A stretch of DNA of 64,000 nucleotides from contig MZZL01000032.1 in NCBI GenBank assembly GCA_002749535.1, forward strand, positions 21,158 to 85,157, written 5' to 3'. Below, in pieces: positions 12,318-24,800 of the stretch (position 1 is its first letter; each line of letters opens with the position of its first letter). A model generated the notes under the pieces. It had not been told where the DNA came from. It was given only the letters and a program-made list of their open reading frames with translations, and ran no database searches. The position numbers and the translations under genes were made by a program. This DNA comes from Apophysomyces variabilis (lineage: Eukaryota > Mucoromycota > Mucoromycetes > Mucorales > Mucoraceae).

Positions 12318-12545
12318 GATAACTGCTGGGTAATACAAACCATTGGCCAACAGCAGAAACATCTACGTCATCCTACACTAGTATATCAGCCAAGCCATTG
12401 TAAAGATCAACTTGAACCCTGTTTTGATTTTTGCAAAACCACTCAAGTTTTGTCTAGTCTTATATAGCCCATACATCTACTAGAAATTGCTAGAACAGCT
12501 GTTGAGGGATGCCAGTAAATTGGAGGTATCCTAAGGCTAGAGGTA
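12318..12545 (-). pseudogene. Helitron Rep/helicase remnant, middle piece
   Basis: Minus-strand reading shows QFLVDVWAI, TKLEWFCKNQNRVQVDLY and FVLPSSYHSSPRF. The last block is completed only when joined across the hAT-2 insertion to 8716. These match the conserved Helitron order before the GKPSLFITLTA block. Several stops (in place of Gln and others) show decay. The upstream end meets the MULE-USP A inverted end near 12522-12570. Confidence 0.8.
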
Positions 12546-12674
12546 CCCTCCAGAAAAGGGAATTGTAGAGATAGTCCTATAATAGGAAATGCTTTGTATG
12601 TCCACTAAAGTAGCTATTCATGATACACCTTAGATATTTGCTATTCTTATTCTACAATCTGTTTATTCATCGCA

Positions 12675-15405
12675 ATGTCTTTCCAATAAATGCAAACTTT
12701 CCCCCATTTCCCTGAAGGTGATGCTCGCCTGAGTATTCCATTTCCCCATAATGAGGAAGAGGTTTATAATATGAAGAATATCGACATTGGATAGAGCCTG
12801 AAATGTCAAAATGGCTATGGCTGTCCTGATGGCAGCCATATGTTGACAAAGACATGCTTAAGCTCAGTTTGCTGTATAAATCTTATTTGCCAGCTCCAAA
12901 TAGTTGATATTAGACCAAAAACTACTGATAGATACATTAAAGCCCAATGTAAAAAAGGGTGCCTTGAATGCAGGAGCCCTCTGATCTATAATACATGCAA
13001 AGCAAGAGTGCATTTCAAATTTCAGGATGATAAGTGCTATATGTACCCTGGAAACGCCGCTGAAGAAGACCTTCATACTCATGAAAAATACAAAGTTAAA
13101 CATCTTTATGTGGTGAACCAACAGCGGCTTGAGGAGCTGGTTGTATCCCACCCTAATATTACTCCCAAAGGGTTGGTTATCAGTCACTACCAGGGAGCAT
13201 ATACAACACCTGTCCGCAACATTGATCAGAGCCTACAGAACATAGACTGAACCAGATATCTTTGTAGCAAGATATTGAAGAAGCATAGACTTGGAGGTTT
13301 ACAAGAATTATCCATCAAAGATCTGTATAACCTCCAGCAGGATTTTGATAGATATTTTGCTGAATGCAGGTTGCTGGAAAGGAACACATTAATTACTGTG
13401 CAGTTGCCTTCTACTAATGACTTCATAGATTTTAAGGCACATCCTGTTCTTACAGATGTAACCTTTGGTGTCTTTAATGGCTATCATCTTTGCTCTTCCA
13501 TCATATACTCAAAAAAGCTTAGTCGTTATGTTTTGATATTTGCTGCTGTAATTAAAAACACATACTCTCACACTTTCAACAGCTATTTTTCCTCCTTTTT
13601 TTTGACCTTCAGCATCAATTTTAACAACGATTTCCTTGGTATGGTCATGGATTTTTCAACTGCCCAAATCAAAGGATTTCATACAGCATACAGCAAGCTT
13701 ACCAAGAGAAATGATGAGCTGAAGTATCTGAAAGGATGCTTCGCTCATTACATGCGAAAAGTGAATAAAGTTGCTAAGTCGCATGATCTCATTGCGAAGG
13801 ATAAGAAAAAAACATTCAAAAGTCTATGCAGCCTGCTTTCTTTAACAGATGACAAAGACGTATACTGATCTGCGCACAACCAGCTTAAGATACAATTTCC
13901 TGAAGCCATGCAGTGATTGAAATTTTGGAGTAGAAGATCTGTGCAGAGCATGATCTTTTGCTCAAAATCACAAATGAGTAATGAGCTTCTAGATCACCTA
14001 ACAAGGACAACCAATGGTATTGTATCATACCATAATGATTTATACCGCGTTGTTAGAAGGAAAAGAGGATTGGTTCCTAATGTCAGAGCCATCCTCACCT
14101 ATATGCAGAATAGTGAAGCAGTGTTTTGCAGTTATGCAAATAGGTTTTCACTTTATTATGGTAAAAGGGAGCCAAAGCATAACATTACTTCAAAACGTAG
14201 ACGCAATTATAATAAGCCACAGTAACCTAATTCTAAGTGTCAAAAAACCACAAAAACATTAGAAACATCAGAAACGTTAAAAAAACCAAAAACATCAGAA
14301 AAATCAAAAATATTAAAAACAAAAACAGCTGAAGTCTCTACTCATGTTCAGAAGTATTCTTCAGATAGCATTAAACATCTTAAGACAGGTAACAGGATAA
14401 AACTTGAATAGTAAACCCATTAATATATGTCTGTTAACACTTATACTTTTGGTAATAGTTAAACCAATCAATATAATGCGCCATTGTTCGCCATCTTTTG
14501 TTTTAGAAAAGGAACTGGAACTAGTTTACCTGCTTTCAGATAGCAACAAATTAGCAATGGCACTTAATCCCAATAGGGATATGTCATGCTATATTGACGC
14601 TCCTTTTGAGATATTAATATTGGCAGTCCTTCCATATCTTAAAAAGGTTTCTTCCCATTTTGACAAGGAAAATATGTTTGACAACGCGCTGCACGATGCA
14701 TATATCTTATATGTGAAAAATGATGACAACTGCCATGTCAACGCCTCAAACACATTTTAGCAGTTTATATAGAACAACACAAAGTTTAAGCCCATAATGA
14801 GCGATGTTATTGAATTTGTAGAGGATCTTCTAAGTAAAACTTCTATCTCATTCCAGTCATTATTTGCAATTCAATCCTGTAAATGGATATCATGCAACTG
14901 CACACTCTCAATACAATCACTTGAAGACGTTCATTATCAATCTATGCAATACCTCAACCCTTATGACATCAGAGAAAGAAAGAAAGGAGAGGAAATCCCC
15001 AGTGACAGATTTGCTTCCTAGTTTATAATGAAACTGCAAAATAAGAAAACTCACAAGTGTACAAAATGTAACACTGTTGCTGTGAAATATGCTGAAATTA
15101 TTGAAGTTCCACCATTCCTTATGTTATGGGACCAGTCAAACAACATACAAAGACCAGAAAACCTTCACCTTCCTTCACGCTTTACAATTATAGATGCCAT
15201 CTATGAATTATATGCAAGACTGTACTCCACTCAAAAAGCTGGGATCCATTTTTATACTAATGCAATTATCCCCAACATTACCCCTCCTTTACTTGTATAT
15301 ATAGACAATATGACAGGGCAAATGCAAGTCTTATTCCACTTTTACAACTATCAACATGAACCTTTATGTAAAAATACAAAAAACACAATTTTACTATATT
15401 ATTGA
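12675..15405 (+). pseudogene. MULE transposase fused to USP-like protease, copy A (decayed)
   Basis: Starts at ATG 12675 by alignment with copy B (both read on into FPHFP). Order: Cys/His-rich GCM/WRKY-like zinc region (LTKTC, CKKGC, CRSPL, GNAAEEDLHTH), MULE core with LTDVTFGVFNGYHLC (Asp at 13455) and GMVMDFSTAQ (Asp at 13650). The expected catalytic Glu is Val in NGIVSYHNDLY. A basic linker follows, then a USP-like part: Cys box MSCYIDAPFEIL (Cys at 14587), zinc pair CTKC, and His box KAGIHFY (His at 15247). Breaks: stops near 12687, 12822, 13248, 13866 and 13914, and a frame change between 14225 and 14404. One stop sits where copy B has Trp in NIGW, and another where B has Trp in AWIKWW. 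About 910 codons. Not functional. Confidence 0.72.
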
Positions 15406-17140
15406 AAAGTATAAACTTCGCATTAAAAGTTTTATATGCAAATAAACTATTATGCCTAAGAACAGCTATATACTGATAGCTTGGACTGCCAACTGGGTCA
15501 GGACAGCATAAAGCCCAGCCTAAATTGTCCCAGTCCAGGTTGGCCTAGCCTAAGTAAATGTGATCCATTTTAAGCACTATATGTACATAATAGCATATAA
15601 AGTTTGGCACAAAAATTCTAGTATTAATATTTGTTTGAAGCTGTAGTAGAATGGCATATTTTTATATATAAAAAATCCTATCTTCTTTATTCTTGTCATT
15701 AATAAGATCTATTATAGGAAGATAACAGAACTTTTTTTAACTTAGCTGTATTGTCAGCGCTGGTAATATATAAATGAACAGAAGGTAATTTTAAGCTGTT
15801 TGGTGAAATTAATGACACTAAGTGAAAATAAAAGAGCATTGGAAGCAAGGAAAAAACACAGTATATTACAGAAATAACTGTGTAAAATTGCAAGTAATAA
15901 AAAAGCAAATAATTAATTTGCTATGTTTAAGTAAAATATTCCCACAAGTTGAGAAAACTAAAAATTGCAGCATTTATAAGGTCCCAGAAAAGGTTTATTC
16001 TGGTTACACCATAAGAACAGTGGTGAGTTTATACTGTAATTTTACCTCACACTGGCCTCTTCTTTTTTGAACTACTGTTAATCATAAAGATAATAGCTTT
16101 TGTCATATCCTTTTGCTACTTTCAGAATACATACATTCTATACTATCCATTGGTAACATGAACGCTCAATATAACTCACACTTTATAAAAGTATACTCCA
16201 AGTACAACTCTCTATGACTCATATCCCGTCAAGCCTACAGCAAACTAGTTAATATAAATATCTAAAACAGAAAAATCAATAAAGATTAGTATTGTTTGTC
16301 TTTACTTTGTTATTGTCACTTTCATCTATCTTCCTCAGTGATCTTGCATGGTTATATCAGATCAAGGATTGATATGATACTTTATTATTGCTCACTCCCC
16401 ATTTTTTCTCTGTTTAATATCTTTTTATACCTTAGTTAGCCATAGCAAAGCCATTTTAAAACTAATTTTTCAATGAACAACAACTTAATAAATAATGTTT
16501 TTACAATAAATTGATTCCAAAACATGATTCTTCTATAATTTTCTAAACTCTGCAGATGATCTAACTTATTTACAGTCTTTAAAGTTAGCACGAACAAAAC
16601 CAAATCTTTAGAATTAGTTTTGGACAATAATAACTTATTGAACAATAGGACTAATATAACATATTTAGTAGTTTTTCAATCTAATATATAGAGAAGTATT
16701 TTATTATGCAGCCAATAACTGTAATGTCGTTTTTTATTCACAGTAGTATTTTAATGACACTCTATATATATAGGAGAGTTGTTAAGGATAGATTATTGCC
16801 TGTAGATCAAAGGTCAAATCATCTTTAATACTTTATATAACGCTAAATTACCACATATAAAGTGGAACGCATAGAAAACATATTGATGAAAATTGGTAAG
16901 TCATTATTGTTACCTATCATTAGATCAATATTATACTTTTTAAAATTAGACATTGTATGCTAGAAATCTAAAAGATAATGAACAGTTGAAGAAACAGTAA
17001 GCTAATAAAAGCTTAAATTACTTATACTATTTCTTGTTACTTAAAGCCATTTTCTTTGTCTGCAGTAAGACTGAATAGCACTAGTTTCCTCATATAGAGG
17101 TACCTTTAATATCATCTTTCCTGCTATGGAGCATTTGTTA
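15406..17140. other. AT-rich non-coding part of MULE-USP A
   Basis: No ORF with family resemblance on either strand. A 15480-15550 block is rich in CCCAG/TGGGTC words like the subterminal repeats of hAT-1 and may be a small hAT-end remnant. The rest is AT-rich with nothing recognised. Confidence 0.5.
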
Positions 17141-17229
17141 TACTACATTCCTTTTATGGGAGTACTTTCAGCTATGGGTACCTTCAAAATCATAAACTTG
17201 CTGTTGAGCATAAAATATTGTTGAGAACT

Positions 17230-18640
17230 CTCCACTCTGTAAGTATAGATAAAAATAGTAATATGCTTGCTGCCTTAGCTGCATACGCTGATGCTGAATA
17301 TCATCAGTGGTTTCAATTGCATTAAGTATAAGTCCCTATGTCCAAGCAAACTCCCTATGGAAGAAAAGCAGCATATAGTGCAATGGTATGTATGCACTAT
17401 GAGTCTGATTTATCCAAGTCAAACTTGGTTAGCCATCAGTGCTTTGATATCTGACAATGATGTCTCTATAAGATCCAGTGCTCTGAGATCTTGCTTCAAA
17501 ATTTGCAACTTGTTCAGGCACTATTACAGCAACTTCATCAGCTGTAAGTAGATTTTCCATACATTGATCTGAACCTTGAATAAGCTGCATCCTCATTGAA
17601 GGGCTGATGATAACATGAGCACTCTCCCCTCTTTTAAACTTATGATGATGCTCCTGTAAAACTTCAAATGCTGTCTTATAGATATAAATAAAAGGGTTAT
17701 TGATCTTATGAAGCATCTCAGTCAAACGTCAAATAATTTGACTATCAAGCTTGGCGTATTGTGCAGAATGAGCAATGCTGGCATATGAAGGGTCATATAT
17801 GTAAAATTGAGTAAAGGAAGGAGGTGAGCCTTCCTCAGAAAGAAGTTGTCCTTGGAGATGATATACTTCTCTGTAAACCTGGAAAACTATAGGACCATGC
17901 CCATCATTCAATGAAGTTTTAATTTGACATCCAAAAGATATAAATATAAAGACTACATTGAACCTTCATATATTTTTCAGAAAATGAGAAGAAAGAGGGT
18001 GTGTTCTATCATACAAACTTTTAAGATAGTCTGGAGGGTCCTGCAGTAAATATAAGCTCACAGCATTTCTCTTGCAGCAGCTTTCAAATCTTAGATCCCT
18101 GTCTAAAGAATGGAAATCATACTCAGCAAGCCAATACAATGTTTGACAATTAGGATATTCTATAGTCATTCAACTAAGATTTAATAGCATGAAGTTTGCT
18201 AGTTGAGATTAGAATGCCAGGGGAAGTCAACGTCATTGTGTTTCACTGTTTACATATTGTTCAACTTGTCTAAGATCATTGTTAGGTGTTAGATGACCAT
18301 CAGCAATCAAATGATTAGCATCAGCATTGCTGACGTCATTAGTGGGGACATGAGAATCTTCAGGGCTAGGACGATGATGCTGAGTAACAGGGTCTGAAGA
18401 ATCTGATTGTGCTTCATCTGATTTTCTTTAACGTTTATGATAATGCCAAGCATGGCTGTGCAACTTGCATAGATAGCATGTTTTTCTACTGTCATCTGAT
18501 GGTCATAACTGTTAACGTTTGGTTTGCTAGGTGTTATTCCTGGTTGTTGTTCAGAGTAGAGCTATGCTATATTACCTCAGTCTAATATCAAAAGTTGTTT
18601 ATATTTAGAACATTTATTGTTATTATTAGTATTTGCCATT
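17230..18640 (-). pseudogene. Helitron Rep/helicase remnant, N-terminal piece
   Basis: Minus-strand frame from about 18639 (first ATG) reads a polar N-terminus, then the Helitron zinc region (LRFESCCKRNAVSLYLLQDP), then NDGHGPIVFQVYREVYHLQG and FTQFYIYDPSYASIAHSAQY, then EMLHKINNPFIYIYKTAFEV. Further on it reads IPLHYMLLFFHREFAWT and MQLRQQAYYYFYLYLQ. This is the family order upstream of the piece at 12318-12545, so the two are probably one element split by MULE-USP A. A short overlap in aligned content leaves open that they are two copies. Several stops; dead. Confidence 0.8.
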
Positions 18641-19205
18641 GTTCAATTCTATATCTATGATATGAAAAGCAGAAGAATGATTGAAAAATGGAAAAGAGTA
18701 GAGGAGTAGAAACAATCAGAAAAGAATCTGCCTTTTTTCAAAAATAGAAATTGGCAAAATGTTTTTGTACACAAAAATTTATTAAAAATACAGTATCATA
18801 AGTCAGGGTCACAGATTTTTGTGACTATAGTCACAACTACCAGCCAAAATTCTGCCTCTGTCATAAGCTGAGTCACAATAAATTTAAAGAAACACCTGAT
18901 ATTTCAAGCCACTTAGCTTGTTGATGTTCAAAATACTAAGGTATTTTAAAGTCTGGGTCATATCTGACCTTGAAAGCCACCTTTACCAATTGTCTGAATG
19001 TGAAAGCGATTGCCAAATTTAGTCTCTTAGCAATGCAACTTGGACACAGGCTCTACCCCATACCTAACCTTAATTTGCTAGTAAGCAGTCATTTCAGTCT
19101 TCTTTGCTAAGTAGTACCCCAACATATTATACTCCAATATGTTATCTACGCATCTGTTATATCTTTGCTTAGCTGGATTATATTTGTTTTCTGTTTCTAC
19201 AACAT
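18641..19205. other. Non-coding interval between Helitron and Crypton remnants
   Basis: AT-rich, no conserved ORF. Contains a repeated theme around 18800-18890 (CACAGATTTTTGTGACTATAG and GTGACTATAGTCACAA palindromes). No gene recognised. Confidence 0.45.
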
Positions 19206-21560
19206 TCAAAGTAAAGAAATACATAATATAGTTGAAAAGAAAGGCAATTTATAAATTATTTCTATAATTCCTTTGTCAGTTTGCTGAGGGACTATTTTCT
19301 TTTCACAGCGCCTCCTCTCTAATATAACAACAGCCTCATTTGTCAGTATCTCAGTGCTCTGAGCAATGCAATGGATTTCATTAATGATAGTTAAACGTCT
19401 TGAATAGAATTGACGTTCTACAAGCAATATCAATACAATACATATAAATACTATTGCAAAAGTAATGCAATCTTTCAAACCTTTTGGACACAATCTCCAT
19501 GAGGTCCCATATCTTCTATCAAGCTCTATAACCGAGGGTACAGTAGGCTGCAAGCCTTCAGTCCATTCTTGCCAGAGGTTAGAAACAGTGCTAATATTCC
19601 TATCAAGCTGATAATGGACTTGCTGTATAGAAACTGGGTGGGGAGATGGTGTCAATGGCTGTGGCTGTAGTTGTGGCTGTTGTAACAGAATCATTGAGTT
19701 TCTATTCATAAACACTGAGCAGGCTTGTCTTAGTAATTGCATGTTATATCTTAACCCACAAACGTTATTGACTATAGTTTCTGTCTCTTAAGGCAGGTTT
19801 CTGTTGCCTGCAAGTAGGCTCTGCAGGATATGCTGGTTTGCATCCATTTTTGCACTTAACATCTGTAGCTGATCGCTAACCAGAGGCAGAGCTCTGCGTA
19901 GCTGAATATCCTATGGTTCTTGAGTGCTTTGAATAGTTGCCAGGAGGTTATTCTCGAATATAATGAACTCAGGGTCACTAAAAAGGGTGTGATTAAAGAA
20001 AGGGTTGTCAGCATGCTCCAATCGAAACATTACTGCATCTTGCAAAATGATTCATCACATAGTAATTAGTAAGGATAAAAAAGCTTCTGCACAGATTGAG
20101 TACTCACATTTGCAAGCTTGCACATGCGCCAGCCAGTATTCTACTTTAGGAAACACCTTCTTTTGTAGGCTTTCCAGTGGACAAACGTTGCTTCTCAGGA
20201 GCCAGTAATCATCTTTGTTACCTGAGAAGCCATTCATAATGCAGATAGATAGGCGGGGTAGGGAGGTTAAATAGCAGGCTTTCATACTTTGCATGTTCCA
20301 GCAACCATGCTATTGTAGCTGATCTTCAGTAGCTCTATTTATTTCCGTATGTTGCGCTCTACTACCATGACTAGTATGGGTTTTTTTGGTTATACTAACA
20401 GAACAGGCATCAAAAGCATGAGTGGTAGCTGCGTAGTGTGCTGGATATGTCAGTGCTTTATTGTAGTAGACACCTTTGGCAATCTTCATATCAAACTAGT
20501 CTATATTTGTGTTAAAACAAGGAAAGTCCTCATTCATGATATGCCACCTAGACAATAGTTAGCTAGACCAATGATCGTTATTGATATCCTACTAACTTGC
20601 CTGAAAAACAAATATATGGCTAGCGCGCCAAAGGCACACATGTGATGATTATGATATTGGATCATACCAGCATATTGAATATGCTCCTTGATTGTCTTGC
20701 CATGATCCAGTCATAGGACCAGCACAGGGCACTCAAAAAATCCCTCATCCTTGAATTCTAGAGGAAAAAGATTACATAGTTCTATGTCTCTAGTGCTTTT
20801 GCCACGTAATAGCATTATATATTACATTAGAAATAGCATACAATCTCTAAATGATTTCTCTTTGCCCTCATTAAAGTAGAACATTGACAGTTTCACAAGT
20901 TCTTCAGGGGTATATCCATCTTGCACAGTATGACGAGTGTGATCCTCATAGCTCTCTCATTTTTGTTGCCATTCACTATTCTATCTGTTCTTCAACCATG
21001 CATGCAAGGCAACTCCACAAACGCTAGCCTCTCTGGATAAATTTCTGGAAAACTGAACCGCATGGAGATTAACCACTGCCTTGATGTACTGATGGATGGT
21101 TTTCATTTTCAATTCATATACAGAGCTATCAGCTTTCTGTCCTTTTTTTAAATTGCCTCGAGGTATCACCACTTTGTCAAGAAAATGCAATAGCTTAGCT
21201 TTGGTTACAATGCAACCGTCCTCATAACAGTTCTGAATACAAAATTGCTATATAAAGCACATAGTGTAAGCATATTACTACTGTACATCAATCTAATATC
21301 TCATATACCACAAACATCTCCTGCTTCTTTTTATATGCTAATGTGGTATTTTTTGGTCGTTCCTTCTCAAGATTCAACAGGGTATGCTCAAGAATTTCAG
21401 CTTCCTTCACAGCGTTTTTCACACGTTGATTGATAAAGCTAGAAGACAATGCCTCTCCATTGTATATGATAATGCTGGAAAAATGAATAATTACTGGGAA
21501 AAAATGATACTGCAAGGGTGATAGTGCGAGCAGAGCTTTTCAATATATCATGCACTTTGA
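19206..21560 (-). pseudogene. Crypton-type tyrosine recombinase with GCR1_C domain (decayed)
   Basis: Read on the minus strand from about 21515: ERPKNTTLAYKKKQEMF (typical Crypton N-terminus), then YIKAVVNLHAVQFSRNL, then the recombinase core with the LLRGKST block, MCAFGALAIYLF, and ACYLTSLPRLSICIMNGFSG with FPKVEYW. At the end is NLWQEWTEGLQPTVPSVIEL with RRYGTSWR, the GCR1_C/Ndc10-associated DNA-binding motif (Pfam PF12550 type) found at the C-terminus of many fungal Cryptons. Frames change and stops intervene, and the full R..HxxR..Y set could not be confirmed. Cryptons excise and integrate by tyrosine recombinase chemistry. This one is dead. Confidence 0.7.
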
Positions 21561-21802
21561 AGTTCTGATTCAAAAACAAGTATTTTATTTGAGTCACAGG
21601 TTGTCACAATTGCTCTGGATCACAGGTTATGACACGGATGGCTGCAAAACTGAGGTACCTCTGTGAGGTACCTCAAGTCACGCATCCAGTTTCTGGGCCA
21701 GACAAAAGTAAAAGTTGTCATATCATTATAAAAAAAAACTGTGCGAGTACCTCTGTGAGGAGATATTGTTATTACTGTTTGCACTCTACATACCAACTCA
21801 TC

Positions 21803-24800
21803 ATGAATTTCGAAAAATTGAGCTGGTTTCCTCACTTTCCTGCGGCCAACAGACTAATTGAAGTTCCTATTACTGTTAACGATAATGGCAGTTATGATAC
21901 CCATGTCAACATTGGCTGGTGCATGAAGCGAGAAAATGGATACTCCATCGAAGGAGAAAGAATGTTGACGAAGACATGTATGGGGAGCGTTCAATGCCAA
22001 AACGTGCACTGCATGCTTTTTAATGTTGATATTCAGCCTCAGCACTCGTTGACATTAGTTCAGTCACAATGCCTTGCTGGGTGTAACTCCTGCAAGGAAG
22101 AACTGAGACATATTATCTGCAAGGTTAAAGTTCACTTTCACTTTGCGAATGCCATCTGTCAGATGTATCCTGGCAAAAACGTCAGCCAAGATGAGCATTC
22201 GCATGGCAGCTATGAAGCTAAACATCTAATGGCAGATAGTCATCAGCAACTCGAGCGCATTGTGCTGTTGAATCCTACAGTGACAGCAAAACCTCTGGTT
22301 GTTAGCATGCACAAGGGTTCTGCTGTCTACTAACCCATCAAGGAAATTGACAGTATCCTGCAGAACAAGGACAGGACAGCTTATAAAAGATGAAAGATCC
22401 TCAAGGAGAATAAGGTCCTGTTGAATCAGCCTTGTTTGTTTGAACAGTTCCATGAGCTTCAGACCAGGCACGAAGGTTACTTCACTTGTTGCAATATCAT
22501 AAAGAATGCAACAGTGATCTGTTTCTGATCCCCAACAGTCACTTGTTTTGCTAACTTTCGCGATTACCTGGTTTTAATGGACGTGACGTTTAAAGCATTC
22601 AGAGAAGGCTACTATCTTTGCACTGCGATGGTTTACTGTAAGGAACTTGACTGATATGTGGTCTGTTATGCTGCTGTCATTGATGGACTATCAACGCTAC
22701 ACTTTGCACAATTTTTCACTTCATTATTCCTTACTTATAGGATAACTTTCTGGGAGGAAGATGAGTTTCTCGGAGTGATGATGGATTTCTCTGAAGCTCA
22801 GTCTAAGGAATTTATCCAAGCATATAAGCATTTGAGCGGAAAGGACGATGGTCTAAAGTACCTAAAAGGTTGTTTCAGACATTTCACTCAGTCTGTTACT
22901 AGAATGACAAGCAATCATTCCATTATTGATGAAAGAGAAAAAAGATTTACAAACCTCGTTTATTCTCTACGATATACAGAAGAGAAAGAACAGTTCAAGA
23001 CAATCTGCAAAATGATTAAGAAAGAATTTCCAGTAGCAAAAGCTTGGATAAAGTGGTGGAAGCGACGTGAAATCTGAAGCATGATTTTCCCTGCAGGAAG
23101 TAAAATGAAACACGCCTTATGGAATCATTCCACAATCACTAGTAACGCTGTGGAATCATTCCATAATCAGCTTTACGCATTTTTCTTCGATAAAAAGGGG
23201 AATGATTGACCAATCGCGACTGACATTGAGAGCTTGATAAAGTACATCAAGAACGATGAAAATGCACTTGAGCACTTTTGAAAAGGAGGGGAAAACTGGT
23301 ATAAATGGAAATCTTCCTCAAAGAAAGGCAATCCAAACAAGAAAAGAAAAGCTGCAAAGAAAGACAAGAAGAAGAAAAAAAACACCAATTATGTAAACGA
23401 TGGGAGAGCACCAGACACAATTGAGACTCTCATAAACATAAAAGACATTAAAAAAGCCAAGAAAAATACAACCTGCAATAAAACCAGAAATACAAAGGGT
23501 AAAAGCAAACATGCTGCTGAAAGTAAGTAAACCTGTATGTTGATGTATCCAGATGATTAATCAGCAAACATAGAGCATGACATAGAGATGCAGGAAAACT
23601 CTTTACTGCTACCTGATGCATCGGAAGCTACTACTAGTAACAGTGCCTCTATAGTCAGCCGGCCTTTCAGCTACTGTCTGAAATTGAATCCGAACCACAG
23701 CAATTCTTGCTATATAGATGCTCCCATGGAGATGTTGGTTCAGGCAATTTTCCCAGCCAACTATGCGCCAATATTTTACCTTAAGAACAACTTCAACAAA
23801 ATCCTCTTCAACACGTACCTCTCATATGCCAGAAACGATGAAANNNNNNNNNNNNNNNNNNNNNNNNNNNNNNNNNNNNNNNNNNNNNNNNNNNNNNNNN
23901 NNNNNNNNNNNNNNNNNNNNNNNNNNNNNNNNNNNNNNNNNNNNNNNNNNNNNNNNNNNNNNNNNNNNNNNNNNNNNNNNNNNNNNNNNNNNNNNNNNNN
24001 NNNNNNNNNNNNNNNNNNNNNNNNNNNNNNNNNNNNNNNNNNNNNNNNNNNNNNNNNNNNNNNNNNNNNNNNNNNNNNNNNNNNNNNNNNNNNNNNNNNN
24101 NNNNNNNNNNNNNNNNNNNNNNNNNNNNNNNNNNNNNNNNNNNNNNNNNNNNNNNNNNNNNNNNNNNNNNNNNNNNNNNNNNNNNNNNNNNNNNNNNNNN
24201 NNNNNNNNNNNNNNNNNNNNNNNNNNNNNNNNNNNNNNNNNNNNNNNNNNNNNNNNNNNNNNNNNNNNNNNNNNNNNNNNNNNNNNNNNNNNNNNNNNNN
24301 NNNNNNNNNNNNNNNNNNNNNNNNNNNNNNNNNNNNNNNNNNNNNNNNNNNNNNNNNNNNNNNNNNNNNNNNNNNNNNNNNNNNNNNNNNNNNNNNNNNN
24401 NNNNNNNNNNNNNNNNNNNNNNNNNNNNNNNNNNNNNNNNNNNNNNNNNNNNNNNNNNNNNNNNNNNNNNNNNNNNNNNNNNNNNNNNNNNNNNNNNNNN
24501 NNNNNNNNNNNNNNNNNNNNNNNNNNNNNNNNNNNNNNNNNNNNNNNNNNNNNNNNNNNNNNNNNNNNNNNNNNNNNNNNNNNNNNNNNNNNNNNNNNNN
24601 NNNNNNNNNNNNNNNNNNNNNNNNNNNNNNNNNNNNNNNNNNNNNNNNNNNNNNNNNNNNNNNNNNNNNNNNNNNNNNNNNNNNNNNNNNNNNNNNNNNN
24701 NNNNNNNNNNNNNNNNNNNNNNNNNNNNNNNNNNNNNNNNNNNNNNNNNNNNNNNNNNNNNNNNNNNNNNNNNNNNNNNNNNNNNNNNNNNNNNNNNNNN

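Larger units (their letters stand above)
12522..17195 (+). mobile_element. Mutator-like element with USP-like domain, copy A (MULE-USP A)
   Basis: Inverted ends of about 45 bp are visible by eye: GGAGGTATCC...AGAAAAGGGAAT at 12522-12570 and its complement around 17140-17195 (reading inward GAAGGTACCC...TAAAAGGAAT). Both contain the GGTACC core also seen at the ends of copy B. No convincing 8-9 bp target duplication was found. The element interrupts the Helitron and carries one long decayed gene plus about 1.7 kb of AT-rich non-coding DNA. Confidence 0.6.
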
